64,000 nucleotides of DNA. It comes from Gongronella butleri (taxonomy: Eukaryota > Mucoromycota > Mucoromycetes > Mucorales > Cunninghamellaceae). Shown here piece by piece: positions 9,456 through 20,016 of this stretch. The stretch is from positions 372,001 to 436,000 of the forward strand of contig JAIWZP010000019.1 in assembly GCA_025201375.1 (NCBI GenBank). Reading direction: 5' to 3'. Within the stretch, counting starts at the first letter, position 1, and each line of letters starts with the position of its first letter. The position numbers and the translations under genes are program-made. The notes beneath the pieces are model-generated. The model worked only from the letters and a program-made list of their open reading frames with translations, did not search any database and was not told the origin of the DNA.

Positions 9456-12400
9456 ATGGCTCGTAAACGCACCGGTGAGGAGGTCGAAGAAGACGACGAG
9501 CAATACGACCAGCAGTTCAACGACCATGACGACGACGACGAGCAAGATGAGGAGGACGAGGAAGAAGAGGTGGCCGTAAGGACCTAGCCATCAGGGAGCG
9601 AGAAACGACGGCCTTTTGTAACCCGTTTTTCTTGCATGTAGCGCCCTTCCAAGCGCAAGTTCAACCCCTTCATCGACGAAATGGCCGTTGTCGATGACGA
9701 TGATGAGGAAGAAGAGGAGGATGAAGACTATTCACGCGAAGGTAAAGAAATAAAAAGGGGGGCATTGGCTGTGAGCTGCGCCCTCTCTCCCACATTTGGC
9801 CCCTCACACCTGTATTTTGCCCCCTTTAGATGGTTTTATCGAGGACGAGACGGCCGAATTGCCATCTGCCGCGGACATTCAGCGCCGCCGCATGGATCTG
9901 GATCGCCAAAACGAGATGCAGCACATGGATGATGAGGAAGTGGCGGCGTTTTATGCGGAAAAGTATGGTGGCCGCAAGAAACAGGGCTACAAGGCGTCGC
10001 AAGACGTGCCTCAACAACTGCTGCTGCCCAGCACGCGCGATCCGAATTTGTGGGTAGTCAAGTGCAAGGTAAAAAAAAAAAAAAAAAAAAGAAAGAAAAA
10101 AAAGGAATTGCTGCGACAGGACACTCAAGTCGGCACTTTCTCTTTTTTTTTTTTTTCTTCTACTTCTTCTCCAAAGCCCGGCAAGGAAAAGGACATTATT
10201 CTCGGCATGATGAAGCGCTACTTTGACCGTCAATACAGCGATCTTCCTCTGGAGACGTTTAGTGCGTTCACCAAGGACTCGCTCAAGGGATATATTTACA
10301 TTGAAGCGCGGCGGCAGGCGCACGTGCAAGCAGCCCTGTCCAACATCCCGTACGTGTACCACAGCTCGTTGAATCTTGTGCCAATCAAGGAGATGGTGGA
10401 CACGATCAACATTGTGCGCAAGGAAAAGGAGATTCCGACGGGCGGATGGGTGCGTGTCAAGCGCGGCAAGTACGCAGGTGATTTGGGCCAGATCCTCGAG
10501 GTGGCGGACGCGCAAGAGAGCGCGGTGGTCAAGCTGGTGCCGCGTCTCGAGCTGGACAAGACGGATCCTTCGGCGCCAAAGAAAAAAGACAGGCCCGTGC
10601 AGCGACTTTTCCATCCGGACCGATTGAGCAAGCACGCCTTGCACAGCCTGCAGCGCAAGGGCGCGGCGTGGATCTTCAATAGCGAGACATTCCGCGACGG
10701 GTACCTGGAGAAGCGCATGAAGATGGTGGCGCTCCAAACAGACAATGTGAACCCGACATTGGACGAAATCACGAAATTCGCGGGCGACGATCTGAATCTC
10801 GAGGAAGGGTCTAATGGCGAGCGCATGTTGGACTTGGCCATGCTGTCTGCGCAAGCCGTCAATGATGGCCACGCGTCGTCCATGTTCCAAAATGGCGATC
10901 TTGTGCAAGTTGTCGAAGGCGACTTGATCCATTCGACAGGTACCGTCGTGAGCATGAATGACACGTCCGTCACCGTCACCCTGAACGTCGAGGGCTTCAA
11001 AAAGCAAGTGGCGTTCCCGCCAAAGCACCTGCGCAAACAATTCAAGGAGGGTGATCACGTCAAGGTCGTGCACGGCCGATACAAGGAGGAGAGCGGCATG
11101 ATCCTTCATGTCAATGACAACATCGTCACCCTTTTGTCCGATGCCACGCTCCAGGAAGTCAAGGTCTTTGCAAAGGATCTGCGCGAGGCCGTGGATGTGT
11201 CGCTCGGAAAGACAACCATCGGCAATTATGAATTGCACGACCTCGTCCAGCTCGATTTCCACACCGTCGGCGTCATCATCAAGGTTGAGCGCAACACCTT
11301 CAAGGTCTTGACCCAGCATGGCGACGTCCGCACCATCGAGCCCCATCAAATCACCAACAAACGCGACAGCGACCGCGCCGTGGCCACCGATGCCGCAGGA
11401 AATAGCATCCGCTCCGGCGACAATGTCGTCGAGGTGGGCGGTGAAAAGCGCAATTGCGTCATCCTGCACCTGTTCCGTCACCTCGTCTTTTTGCACTCGC
11501 GTGAAAACGCAGAAAACAATGGCGTCTGGGTCCTCCAATCGCGCCAAGTCATCAACATGGGCGCCCAAGCCTCGCGCCAGGTAAAAAAAAAAAAAAAAAA
11601 AGAAAAGCGAGAGAAAGAGGAACATAAAAAAAAAGAGGGAATCAAAAAAAAAAGAAAGAAAAAGACGTCAATTCTCACCCCTTTTTTTTTTTTTTTTTTT
11701 ATAGATGAATGACTTGACCAAGCAGCAGCCATACGGCCAAGCTGGTATGGGTCGCGGCGGCGGCATGATGATGGATCGTGGTCGTGGACGCGGTCGTGGG
11801 GGATTTTATGGACGTGGTCGAGGTGGCCGGGACAATTTGGTGGCCAAGACGGTGCGCGTGACACAGGGCCCGCACAAGGGCTATGTTGGCATTGTCAAGG
11901 AGACGACCGAGGCGATGGCGCGTGTGGAATTGCACACGAATTGCAAGATCATCAGCGTGGACAAGGCCAAGCTCATGCTTTTGGACGCGCGTGGCGACAC
12001 GATTGGACCTGCGGTCGACAGCCGCTATGGCCCGCCTCCACAAAACGAGTTTGCCGTGCCATCGGCGCCTTCCATGGCACGCAATGGCGGCAGTGGTGCC
12101 ACCAGCCGCTACGGCGAAGGTGCCATGACCCCGCGCTACAACATGTCCGGCGCAAAGACACCTGCATGGAACTCGGGCGCACGCACACCCAATCCTTACG
12201 CGTCCGATGGCGCAAAGACTCCCGCATGGGACGTTGGCAGCAAGACGCCCAACCCATACGCGTCCGACGGCGCAAAAACACCTGCTTGGGACTCGGGCAG
12301 CAAGACCCCCATGTGGCGTGGCCGCGAACCACCCGCTGCGGCCAATGCACGCACCCCAGGCTTCGCCGACCCAGGCAGCAAAACACCAATGTGGGACTCT

Positions 12401-13378
12401 CACGCCTACCAGGACCATGCTCTCACTCCCGCCGCCCATCTGTCCGCACAGACCCCCGCTGTAAGTTTATTTACTTGAAAGTGTCCATGGCGATCCATTT
12501 GGGCACCCAATTGGGCAAATGGGCAAAAATAGGGATATGAAAAAAAAGGAGAGACGCGAAAACGAGGCCTTTGGCGCATCTTTTTGTTATGGATTCCAAT
12601 TTTTTTTTATTTTTTTTTATTTTTTTACTGATTTCTTCTTCTTTTTTTGAAACCACAGGCGTCGTACAGCCACGTTGCGCCGTCGCCAGCACCATACCCT
12701 CAGACGCCGGCCGCCAATTTCGCACAGACGCCGTACGACCACGCGCCCACGCCCTACGACAGTGCGCCCACCCCTGGCGGCAATATGGTGCCGCCCACGC
12801 CCGCCGCCATGTCGGCACCCACGCCTGCTGCGCACCTCATGTCTGCGCCCACTCCTGCCGCCTATATCCCGCCCACCCCCGCCGCCATGCACGCACAGAC
12901 TCCTTACATTGCCAACGATTATCCGTCCTCATCACACCACGCACATGGACCCTCGTCGTCCTCGTCCTCGTCTTCTTCTGCAGGTGGCGCCGCAGCTGCC
13001 AATGCCGCCGCCAATGCCGCACCAGAGGACTGGCCCATCAAGGACATCGAGGTGCGCCTGCTGGCTCCCATTGGCCATGCCTCAAAGGGCCAGGTCGGCG
13101 CCATCCTCAGCGTCAATGCCTCCTCAAGAACATGCACCGTCCTCCTCAATGACGACCAGCGCCGTGTCGACGTGCGCTACAATGGCATCGAGCCCGTCAG
13201 ACCCATCAAAAAGGATAATGTCAAAATCATCCAGGGCGAATACCGCGGCCAATTGGGCTCGCTCATCGGTGTCGACTCCCAGGATGGTATTGTCCGCATC
13301 CAGGGTGGTGGTGGTGGCTTCCGAATCATGAGCATGGCAACCGTCGCAAAGTACACAGGCACAGAAGACGTGTCCTAA
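9456..13378 (+). CDS. SPT5: Transcription elongation factor SPT5
   Basis: 1112-residue SPT5, the NusG-family subunit of DSIF that clamps RNA polymerase II. Exons: 9456-9575, 9642-9741, 9830-10068, 10177-11580, 11705-12460, 12659-13378. Order: a very acidic N-terminus (DDDDEQDEEDEEEEV), the NGN domain from about residue 148 (LWVVKCKPGKEKDIILGMMK), a first KOW (GGWVRVKRGKYAGDLGQILE), the LFHPDRL region, further KOWs (GDLVQVVEGDLIHSTGTV, GDHVKVVHGRYKEESGMIL), an RG-rich linker (GRGRGRGGFYGRGRGG), then a CTR with repeats such as GAKTPAW, GSKTPNPY and GSKTPMW. A second TPA-rich block (APTPAAH-type repeats) precedes a final KOW. The CTR is where SPT5 is phosphorylated in other eukaryotes. The exon 4 donor is GT followed by about 18 A. 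Confidence 0.96.
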
Positions 13379-14262
13379 AAAGCTCTTTTTTATTTTTTTA
13401 TCATTTGTCACTTTTTCACTTTTTTTTTTCCAGCATCCTCCACACACCCCCACTTTTTTTTTCTCTCCCCCCCCCTTTTCCTCAATCTCCCTCCACAGCA
13501 ACTTTTTCTAGAAATCACACAAAAAAAAAAAAAGCCAAAAGGCAATGGATCCCCCCATTTTTTTTTCTTTTTCAGAATTGAAAATAAAACAGCAATTGGA
13601 ATGGCAAATAAGTTGGTATGAAGGCCGGAATTATCCCATGTTCCTTTTTTTAGCAAGTGGATGACCAAAAACAAACACATCTTGGGACCTTGGGTTGCAA
13701 AAAAACATGGTCACCTGCTTTCTACGTATCGTATGCAGGCCCTGACACCCTGCATTTTCGCTAGCCAATGGCCATGCCGCGCTTGCGCACACGCGATGCA
13801 TCCTCTGGCAACCACATCCCTCACACCCCGAGGAGGCTATGATAAAAAAAAAAAAGTGTGGCGCCTTGGCCACACGCACTCGCGCAGTTGCGCGCGCCAT
13901 GACCAAAAAAAAAAAAAAAAAAAAAAGCGGCGCCGTGCGGGTAGTTCTGCCTTGTTTCAGGCCATGTCCCTCATTGCAAAAACACGCGGGCGGACTTTTT
14001 GCAGGATCGTGTTGTGCCACCCAAAAAGCACGATGCCCAGGCTATAATTAGATGGCATAGCATTCCCCCTTTCCCATTTTCCCTTTTTTCTCTTTCTTGC
14101 TTTTGTTTCTTTGTTTCCTTGCGACTTTTTTGAGCCCGCGTGCCTTGTGTGTGTGCCAGGTCGTTTTTCATTGTCCTCTCTCTTTTTTTTCTTTTTCTTT
14201 TTTTCTTTCTTTTTCTTTGGTGTCGCCCGTTTTCTCTTTTTTTTTCCCGTCCCTTTTTTGTC
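13379..14262. other. Intergenic region, SPT5 to polyglutamine gene
   Basis: No coding region was found. It contains T and A homopolymers, and a TATAAT element at 14043-14048, about 215 bp before the next start codon. From 14050 it becomes a strongly pyrimidine-rich leader. Open frames here are translations of these homopolymers. Confidence 0.5.
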
Positions 14263-15213
14263 ATGTCCTCCGAGAAAATCACAGTCAGTCTCTCGCGGCT
14301 TGCGCTTGCCAAAGCTATCAAGACCCCCGACGACACCGACGAAGGCGAACCTTGGTTCAACAGCATCATTTTTCACCAATCGCATGTGACGCAGGACATG
14401 ATCGATGCCATGGTGCGCGGACCGCAACAACAGCAACATGGCCGCCGTCATCATCGCCCCCAACAGCAGCACCAACAACAACAACAACAACAGGCACGTC
14501 AACAGCGTCCATCGCATCACCCCCAGCAGCAGCGACAATCGCAATTGCTACCCCCTCAACGCCCCTCAACCTCCTTGGAACCGCGCACACGCCAAACATT
14601 GCCAAAGGACCATCCGCACAGACGCTCGACGCCGCTGCAGACTTTCCATAACCATCGGTCCTCCGAAATGCTCGGTAATAGCCCCCGCCTCCCATCAAAA
14701 AAAGGAAAAAAAGAGCGAGGTGCCCTCCCATCTGATCTGATTTCCCTTTTTTTTTTAGGTTCCTCGTCGCGTGGCAAGCGCATCGATGACTTGCCGCCAC
14801 GACCCAGCACAGCCTCTGCTTTGCGCACCATGACCAAGCCGCGTTACGCTTCCGATGACGACGAGGACGACGACGAGGACGAAAAAGACAATGAAAGCGA
14901 CAATGACAGCGACAGCTCCGAAGACATGCCTTTGCACCACACACTACAAGCGTCGTCACCAAAGCCGCCAGCCACCACCCCAATGCATAACCCAGATACC
15001 ACCATGGCCATGGCCGCCGCAAAGCGCGCATCCTCTTCCACCACGCCATCCCCTGCATCCACGCCATCGCTCACGCCCGCCGTGCCCAAAAAGAAAATCG
15101 TCCCTGTTGCCAGCGACGACGAATCCGATGAAGACGACCACGAATCGGACGAGTCGGACGACGACGACGGCACCCCTGAAAAGCCCAAGGAACAGCCCTT
15201 GGCCGATGAAAAT

Positions 15214-15249
<36 letters not shown>

Positions 15250-16635
15250 CAAACATGGGAAGCGCCAATGAGAGAAACATGGCTCATTTCCCCCTCCACC
15301 TCCCCCTTGTTCCCCTGGATTTGTTTAGATGCGCACACAAAGGCACGCCGCATGTCGACATTGCGCCAATTGGAACGCGGACCGAGCGTGCACAAGCGAT
15401 CGCGGTCGCTGGGCGCCATGGACAAGATATATACCGCCGACGTGGCACTTGAGAATGGCCTGGTCATGAATGACGCCGTGTCACAGGCATCGCAGGAAAT
15501 GGAGAACATTGCCGAGTGGCACCAGACCGTCATGGCCGCCATGGACAATGCGAGCGAAAATCAAGAAACCACGAAAACGACGGAAAAGGTGGATGCCAGT
15601 GGCACAATGACCACAACGACAACCACAACGACCACACCCAGCACGGGTAGCACGCTGTCTTCCGTGGGTTCGACATCGTCGCCATCGCGCCCGGGATCAC
15701 GCACGCGTCGCAACACGCTCGGCCAAATGGACATGATGTATTATGCGCAGCAGCAACAATTGCAATACCTGCAGCAGCAACAAATGGCACAGATCCAGCA
15801 ATACCACCAGGTCGCCTGGCAGCAGCAGCAGCAGCAATTGTTTGCCGCGCAGCAGCAGGCGTACATGCAAGCCGCCGCATGGCAGCAGCAACAGCAGCAA
15901 TTCGCGCCCTATCAGCCACAGCAACTGCAGCAATTGCAGCAATTGCAGCAACAGCCGCAACCAAAGGCATCGCGCTCATCCAACCGCCTGTCAGCCATGG
16001 ACCTGCTCAACCAATTCGAAAAGGAAAAAACCGCCAAATTGCCCCCGCGTCTCCAACCAAAGAAGATCGACCCGTCAAAGGCACACATCGATGGCTTGCT
16101 CGGCAATGTAAAGGACAATGGCGCCTACAACATCAGCTTCCAAACGCAGCAGCGCCAAATCAAGGAGCGTGCAGATCGCATGGCACGCCATGGCTATTAT
16201 CCGCAGCAATCGTCGTCTTCCGCGCAATACGGTGGCCCCATGCCCATCGCGTCCACCTCCATGCCACGCAATTTGTACGCAAGCAGCAGCTCACACACCA
16301 TGCAATCATATCCTTCGCAACAACAACAGCTGCAGCAACAATACCGCCGCTCGCAAATGCCCATGTCATCATCGTCCAACTCATCCACGTCCCTGACACC
16401 ACCCCCGCAACAACACGCCACCATGGTCCGCAGCGAAAGCTCGCCCAATCACCTGTCCAACATGTCATCCAGCTCGTCGCCCGCATACAATATGCAGCGC
16501 CAAAGCATGTATTTGGAACCCACCATGGCCGCCTCCACCTCCAACATGCGCACCATGTCCCCCTCACCGAGCAAGCAACCCCCGCGCCCCGCAAGCTCCA
16601 TGATGCTGCGCACACAGAGCGCCATAGACCTATAG
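14263..16635 (+). CDS. Unrecognised polyglutamine/acidic protein
   Basis: Predicted 724 residues from exons 14263-14674, 14759-15214 and 15329-16635. It starts MSSEKITVSLSRLALAKAIK. Low-complexity parts: Q-rich (about residues 50-100), an acidic stretch DDDEDDDEDEKDNESDNDSD, a second acidic patch near 15110-15170, and a long Q-rich region (15745-15960) with LQYLQQQQMAQIQQ-like repeats. Less repetitive islands are RRMSTLRQLERGPSVHKRSR, MENIAEWHQTVMAAMDNA, and the segment from about 15975 (SSNRLSAMDLLNQFEKEK, then KIDPSKAHIDGLLGNVKDNG). No family is recognised. Both introns (84 and 114 nt) have lengths divisible by 3 and no in-frame stop, so retained forms would also be readable; the consensus-like GTAATA/GTAAAA donors and T-rich acceptors favour removal. 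Confidence 0.72.
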
Positions 16636-17083
16636 ATCAGAGCCCGACTCACTCAATATCATACATTTTTTTAAACACGCATTTACAGTATTTCTTTTTT
16701 TTTTTTTTACCCTCGCTCGCTCCCTTGCTCTGCATCCCCCCTCCAACAACCATGGCGACCTTACGCCTCATTCCCCCTCTTTTTTTTTTTCAGGCAAAAA
16801 GTGCCTTAATAAAATGTCAAAAAAAAAAAAAACAGGCGACATTCTCAAAAAATCAGCACCGATTCCAATTCTTTTTCTTAATTCGCAGTGCAGCTGGTGG
16901 CAGCCTGACTCCATTCAAAAGAGACGCGCTCGCGCGTCATTTCCCAATTGTTTGCACGCCCGATGAACGATCTGGCATGCTTGAAAATTTCGATCAAATG
17001 TTTGATTCATGCTCAAACTCAATTTTCTCGACAACGGAAAAGGCGACAAGCGCTTTTCACGTATAGATCAAAGCATATGTTGA

Positions 17084-17191
17084 ATCTCTATCGAATGAGA
17101 CTAGTTTCACCGATGGATTTCTAAAACTTGCAGAGAAAATTCACTTTTTCATCAAAATCTTTGATCGCGATTTGCTCTACAATGGTCTAAT
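17084..17191. repeat. Dispersed repeat C, copy 1
   Basis: About 105 bp that recurs near 36256-36395. Both copies contain TTTCATCAAAATCTTTGATC followed by GCGATTTGCT and a TGGTCTAA/CGGTCTAA end, and both begin with a GTTTCA(T/C)CGATGGAT segment. Copy 2 has an extra insertion in its left half. It is non-coding, and its class is not known. Confidence 0.7.
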
Positions 17192-17195
17192 AAAG

Positions 17196-17430
17196 GTCGT
17201 GTTCGGTCGTGTTCGGTCGTTTTCGGGCTGTCTTCAGGCAGTACGTATTCAACGCGTATTTAGCCCATAATATAACAAACGTTTTCAGGCTTTATTCAGA
17301 CGTGTTCTTCGATCACGTTCAGGCCGTATTCAACGCGTATTCTGGCCTCTTCAGGCGTATTCAAACGTGTTCAGCCCGTATTCATCAGGCGTATTCAACG
17401 AGTATTCAGGGGTACGTATTCAGGCGAGAG
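17196..17430. repeat. Degenerate short tandem array of CGTATTCAGG-type units
   Basis: A cluster of imperfect 9-20-bp units around TTCAGGC and CGTATTCA (for example TTCAACGCGTATT and CAGGCGTATTCAA), starting with two exact GTGTTCGGTC units at about 17201-17220. The units are irregularly spaced and partly combine with ACGCGT. No protein is encoded convincingly. It sits just before the satellite-like array. Confidence 0.65.
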
Positions 17431-17439
17431 TCATTACAC

Positions 17440-19520
17440 CTTAACTCCCCGAAATGTCAACTCGATGTCTCCAAAACACGAGCGCTTTCAGCGTCTATGT
17501 TCATAGATTCATTTGCGGTGACTCGCGCGTCGATACGTCGGGCCGTTGTCACGTACAATACCAAAATGGAAAAGACCTTACTCCTTTTTTGCAAGGCGCG
17601 TCCTCCGGATCTTGTTCATCGGATCCTACATTTGAGCTAGAGGATGCTGAGCACAAAAAGCCGGCGATGTCAAGGTTTTTCAGAGATCGGATCACTCAGT
17701 CCTGAGAACGTGCATTTTTCATAAAATCAGGGCCAAATCAGAATCAAAACGATCCCTGAAGGCTAACTCGCTGAGAACCGGACGCAATGTCCCCAAACCA
17801 CAAACGCTTTTACCGCGCTTAACCCCTGATTCATTTGACGTGTTTCATGCGTCGGGGCACTCAGCCGTTGCCGCGGTACGAGACCAAATGGCGGCGAATA
17901 TACCCCCGTTACGCCCATGAAACTGGTGCTCCTTCAGAAACTTGCTCATCTGGTCCCAAATTTGGACCAGTTGATGGTAAACCCAATTTTCCAACGGTGT
18001 TAATTTTTTTCGCGAATCGGATCACTCAGTCGCGAGAAATCTCGAGATTCGCGTTTGCTAGCGAAAACCAGCGCCAAACAATAATTTACGCGTTTCTCCC
18101 GAAGAGCCCGACCATATGGCGCCAAATATAGACCAGTGGATACTCGACCCAAAACTTCGATGATTCCAAGTTTTTTCGCAAATCGGATCATTCAGTCCTG
18201 AGAAAACGCATTTTTCATAATTTCAGGGCCAAACCAGTTTCAACACGATCCCTCAAGGCTAACACGCCGAGAACATGACACGATATCCACAAACCACAAG
18301 CGCTTTTATCGCGTTTGGCTGCTGATTCACTTGAGGTGTCTCACGTGTCGGGGCGCTCAACCGCTGCCGCGGTACGAGATAAAATGGTGGTGAATTTACC
18401 AACTTTACGTTTATGAAACTGCTCTTCATTAGAAACTTGCTCATCTGGTCCCAAATTTAGTCCAGTTGAGGGTAGACCCAATTCGCCATCAGTATTAATT
18501 TATTTTACGAATCGGATCGCTCAGTCGCGAGAAATCTCGAGATTCGCGTTTGCTGGTGAAATCCAAGCGCAAAATAATATTTTGCGCGTTTCTCCCGATG
18601 ATATTGACCATATGGCGCCAAATATTAATCAGTGGATACTAGACTCAAAACTTCAATGATTCCAAGTTATTCTAGAGATCGGATCACTCAGTCCCGAGAA
18701 AATACATTTTTCGTAAATTCATGGCCAAATCAGAATCAAAACGATCCCTGAAGGCTAACTCGCCGAGAACTGGATGCAATGTCCCCAAACTACAAGCGCT
18801 TTTACCGCGCTTGACCGCTGATTCATTCAAGGTATCTCACGCGCCGGGGCGCTCAGCCGTTGCCACGGTACGAGGCCAAATGGTGGTAAATATACCTCCT
18901 TTACGCCTATGAAACTGGTGCTTCTTCAGAAACTTGCTCATCTGGTCTCAAATTTGGATCAATTGATGGTAAACCCAATTCTCCATCGCTGTTAATTTTT
19001 TTCGTGAATCGGATCACTCAGTCCCAAGAAATCTCGAGATTCATGTTTGCTAGTGAAAACCCAGAGCAAAATAATATTTTACGCGTTTCTCCCTATGTGC
19101 CTGGCCATACGGCTACAAATTTAGGCCAGTGGATAATCGACTTAAAACTTCAATGATTCCAAGTTTTTTTCAGATATCGGATCATTCAGTCCCGAGAAAA
19201 TGCACTTTGCATAAATTCAAGGCCAAATCGACCCCGTGAAGGCTGGCTCGCCGAGATCTCGACGCGATGTCTTCAAACTACAAGTGCCTTGACCGTGTTT
19301 TGCTGCTGATTCATCTGAGTTATCTTGCGCGTCGATACGTTGAGTCGTTGCTGCACTACGTGGCCAGATGGTGGTGATTTTATCCCCTTTACTCCCATTG
19401 TATCTGGCGCTCCCTCGGAAACTTGTTCAATTTGTCCCAGGTCCCAAAGTTGGACTAGTTGATGGTGAACCCAGGTCTCCAACGGCGTCATTTATTTATT
19501 TTTTTGCGAATTGGATCAAT
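17440..19520. repeat. Satellite-like array, unit about 495 bp (family A), block 1
   Basis: About four tandem, diverged units. The landmark CGGATCA(C/T)TCAGTCC begins units near 17690, 18187, 18680 and 19183, a spacing close to 495 bp. Within each unit the related segment CGGATCACTCAGTCGCGAG recurs about 333 bp later (18021, for example), flanked by similar sequence (AATTTGGACCAGTTGATGGT versus AATATAGACCAGTGGATACT). The unit therefore looks like a multimer of a shorter monomer of roughly 165 bp. No open frame is conserved between units. Another block of the same family lies at 59755-61365. Confidence 0.85.
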
Positions 19521-20016
19521 TTTTACATTTTAAAAGGAAAAAAAAGATAATTCGATGCACATATGATAGAGTCCGGTATGAGGCTGAGGACGAAAAAGAC
19601 GCGCAGCCACGCGATATGGTTCATGGGGTCGAATGTCAAGAATAATTCCAAGTCATCGACGCGCCATCGGCGCAAATCCGAGATTTTTTTTCGAGCTGTG
19701 ATTGTGCGCCATCAAACAACCGCCGTACCTCCAAGGGGGTCTCCATTTTTAACGTTCAATTGCTCGCACAGATGTGTAGTGAGCTAAAATGAGATGCATC
19801 CTGTGATCAGGACGCGTGTTTATTTAATTTTGATGTGCAGCATGGGCCTCCAAGAATGTAAGGTTGAGCATGCGTGTCCGAAAGAGAGGGAAGAGAGGGC
19901 GAATGCAGCATTTTAGTATAGGTTGAGACCAGAAGAAAGGACGAAGAGGCTACAAAATAAAACAAATGGACGCGGCCGAATGGATTGAACACAGAAATAA
20001 AAGGAAAAAGCCCGCG

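Noticed and set aside
9826..11625. A 599-codon open frame on the minus strand across SPT5
   Set aside because: It lies exactly antisense to conserved SPT5 coding sequence, has no family motif and is explained by codon bias of the plus-strand gene; it is a shadow frame.
17440..19520. Satellite array as a CRISPR array
   Set aside because: Units are about 495 bp, diverged and contiguous, without short constant repeats separating unique spacers, and the genome is eukaryotic.
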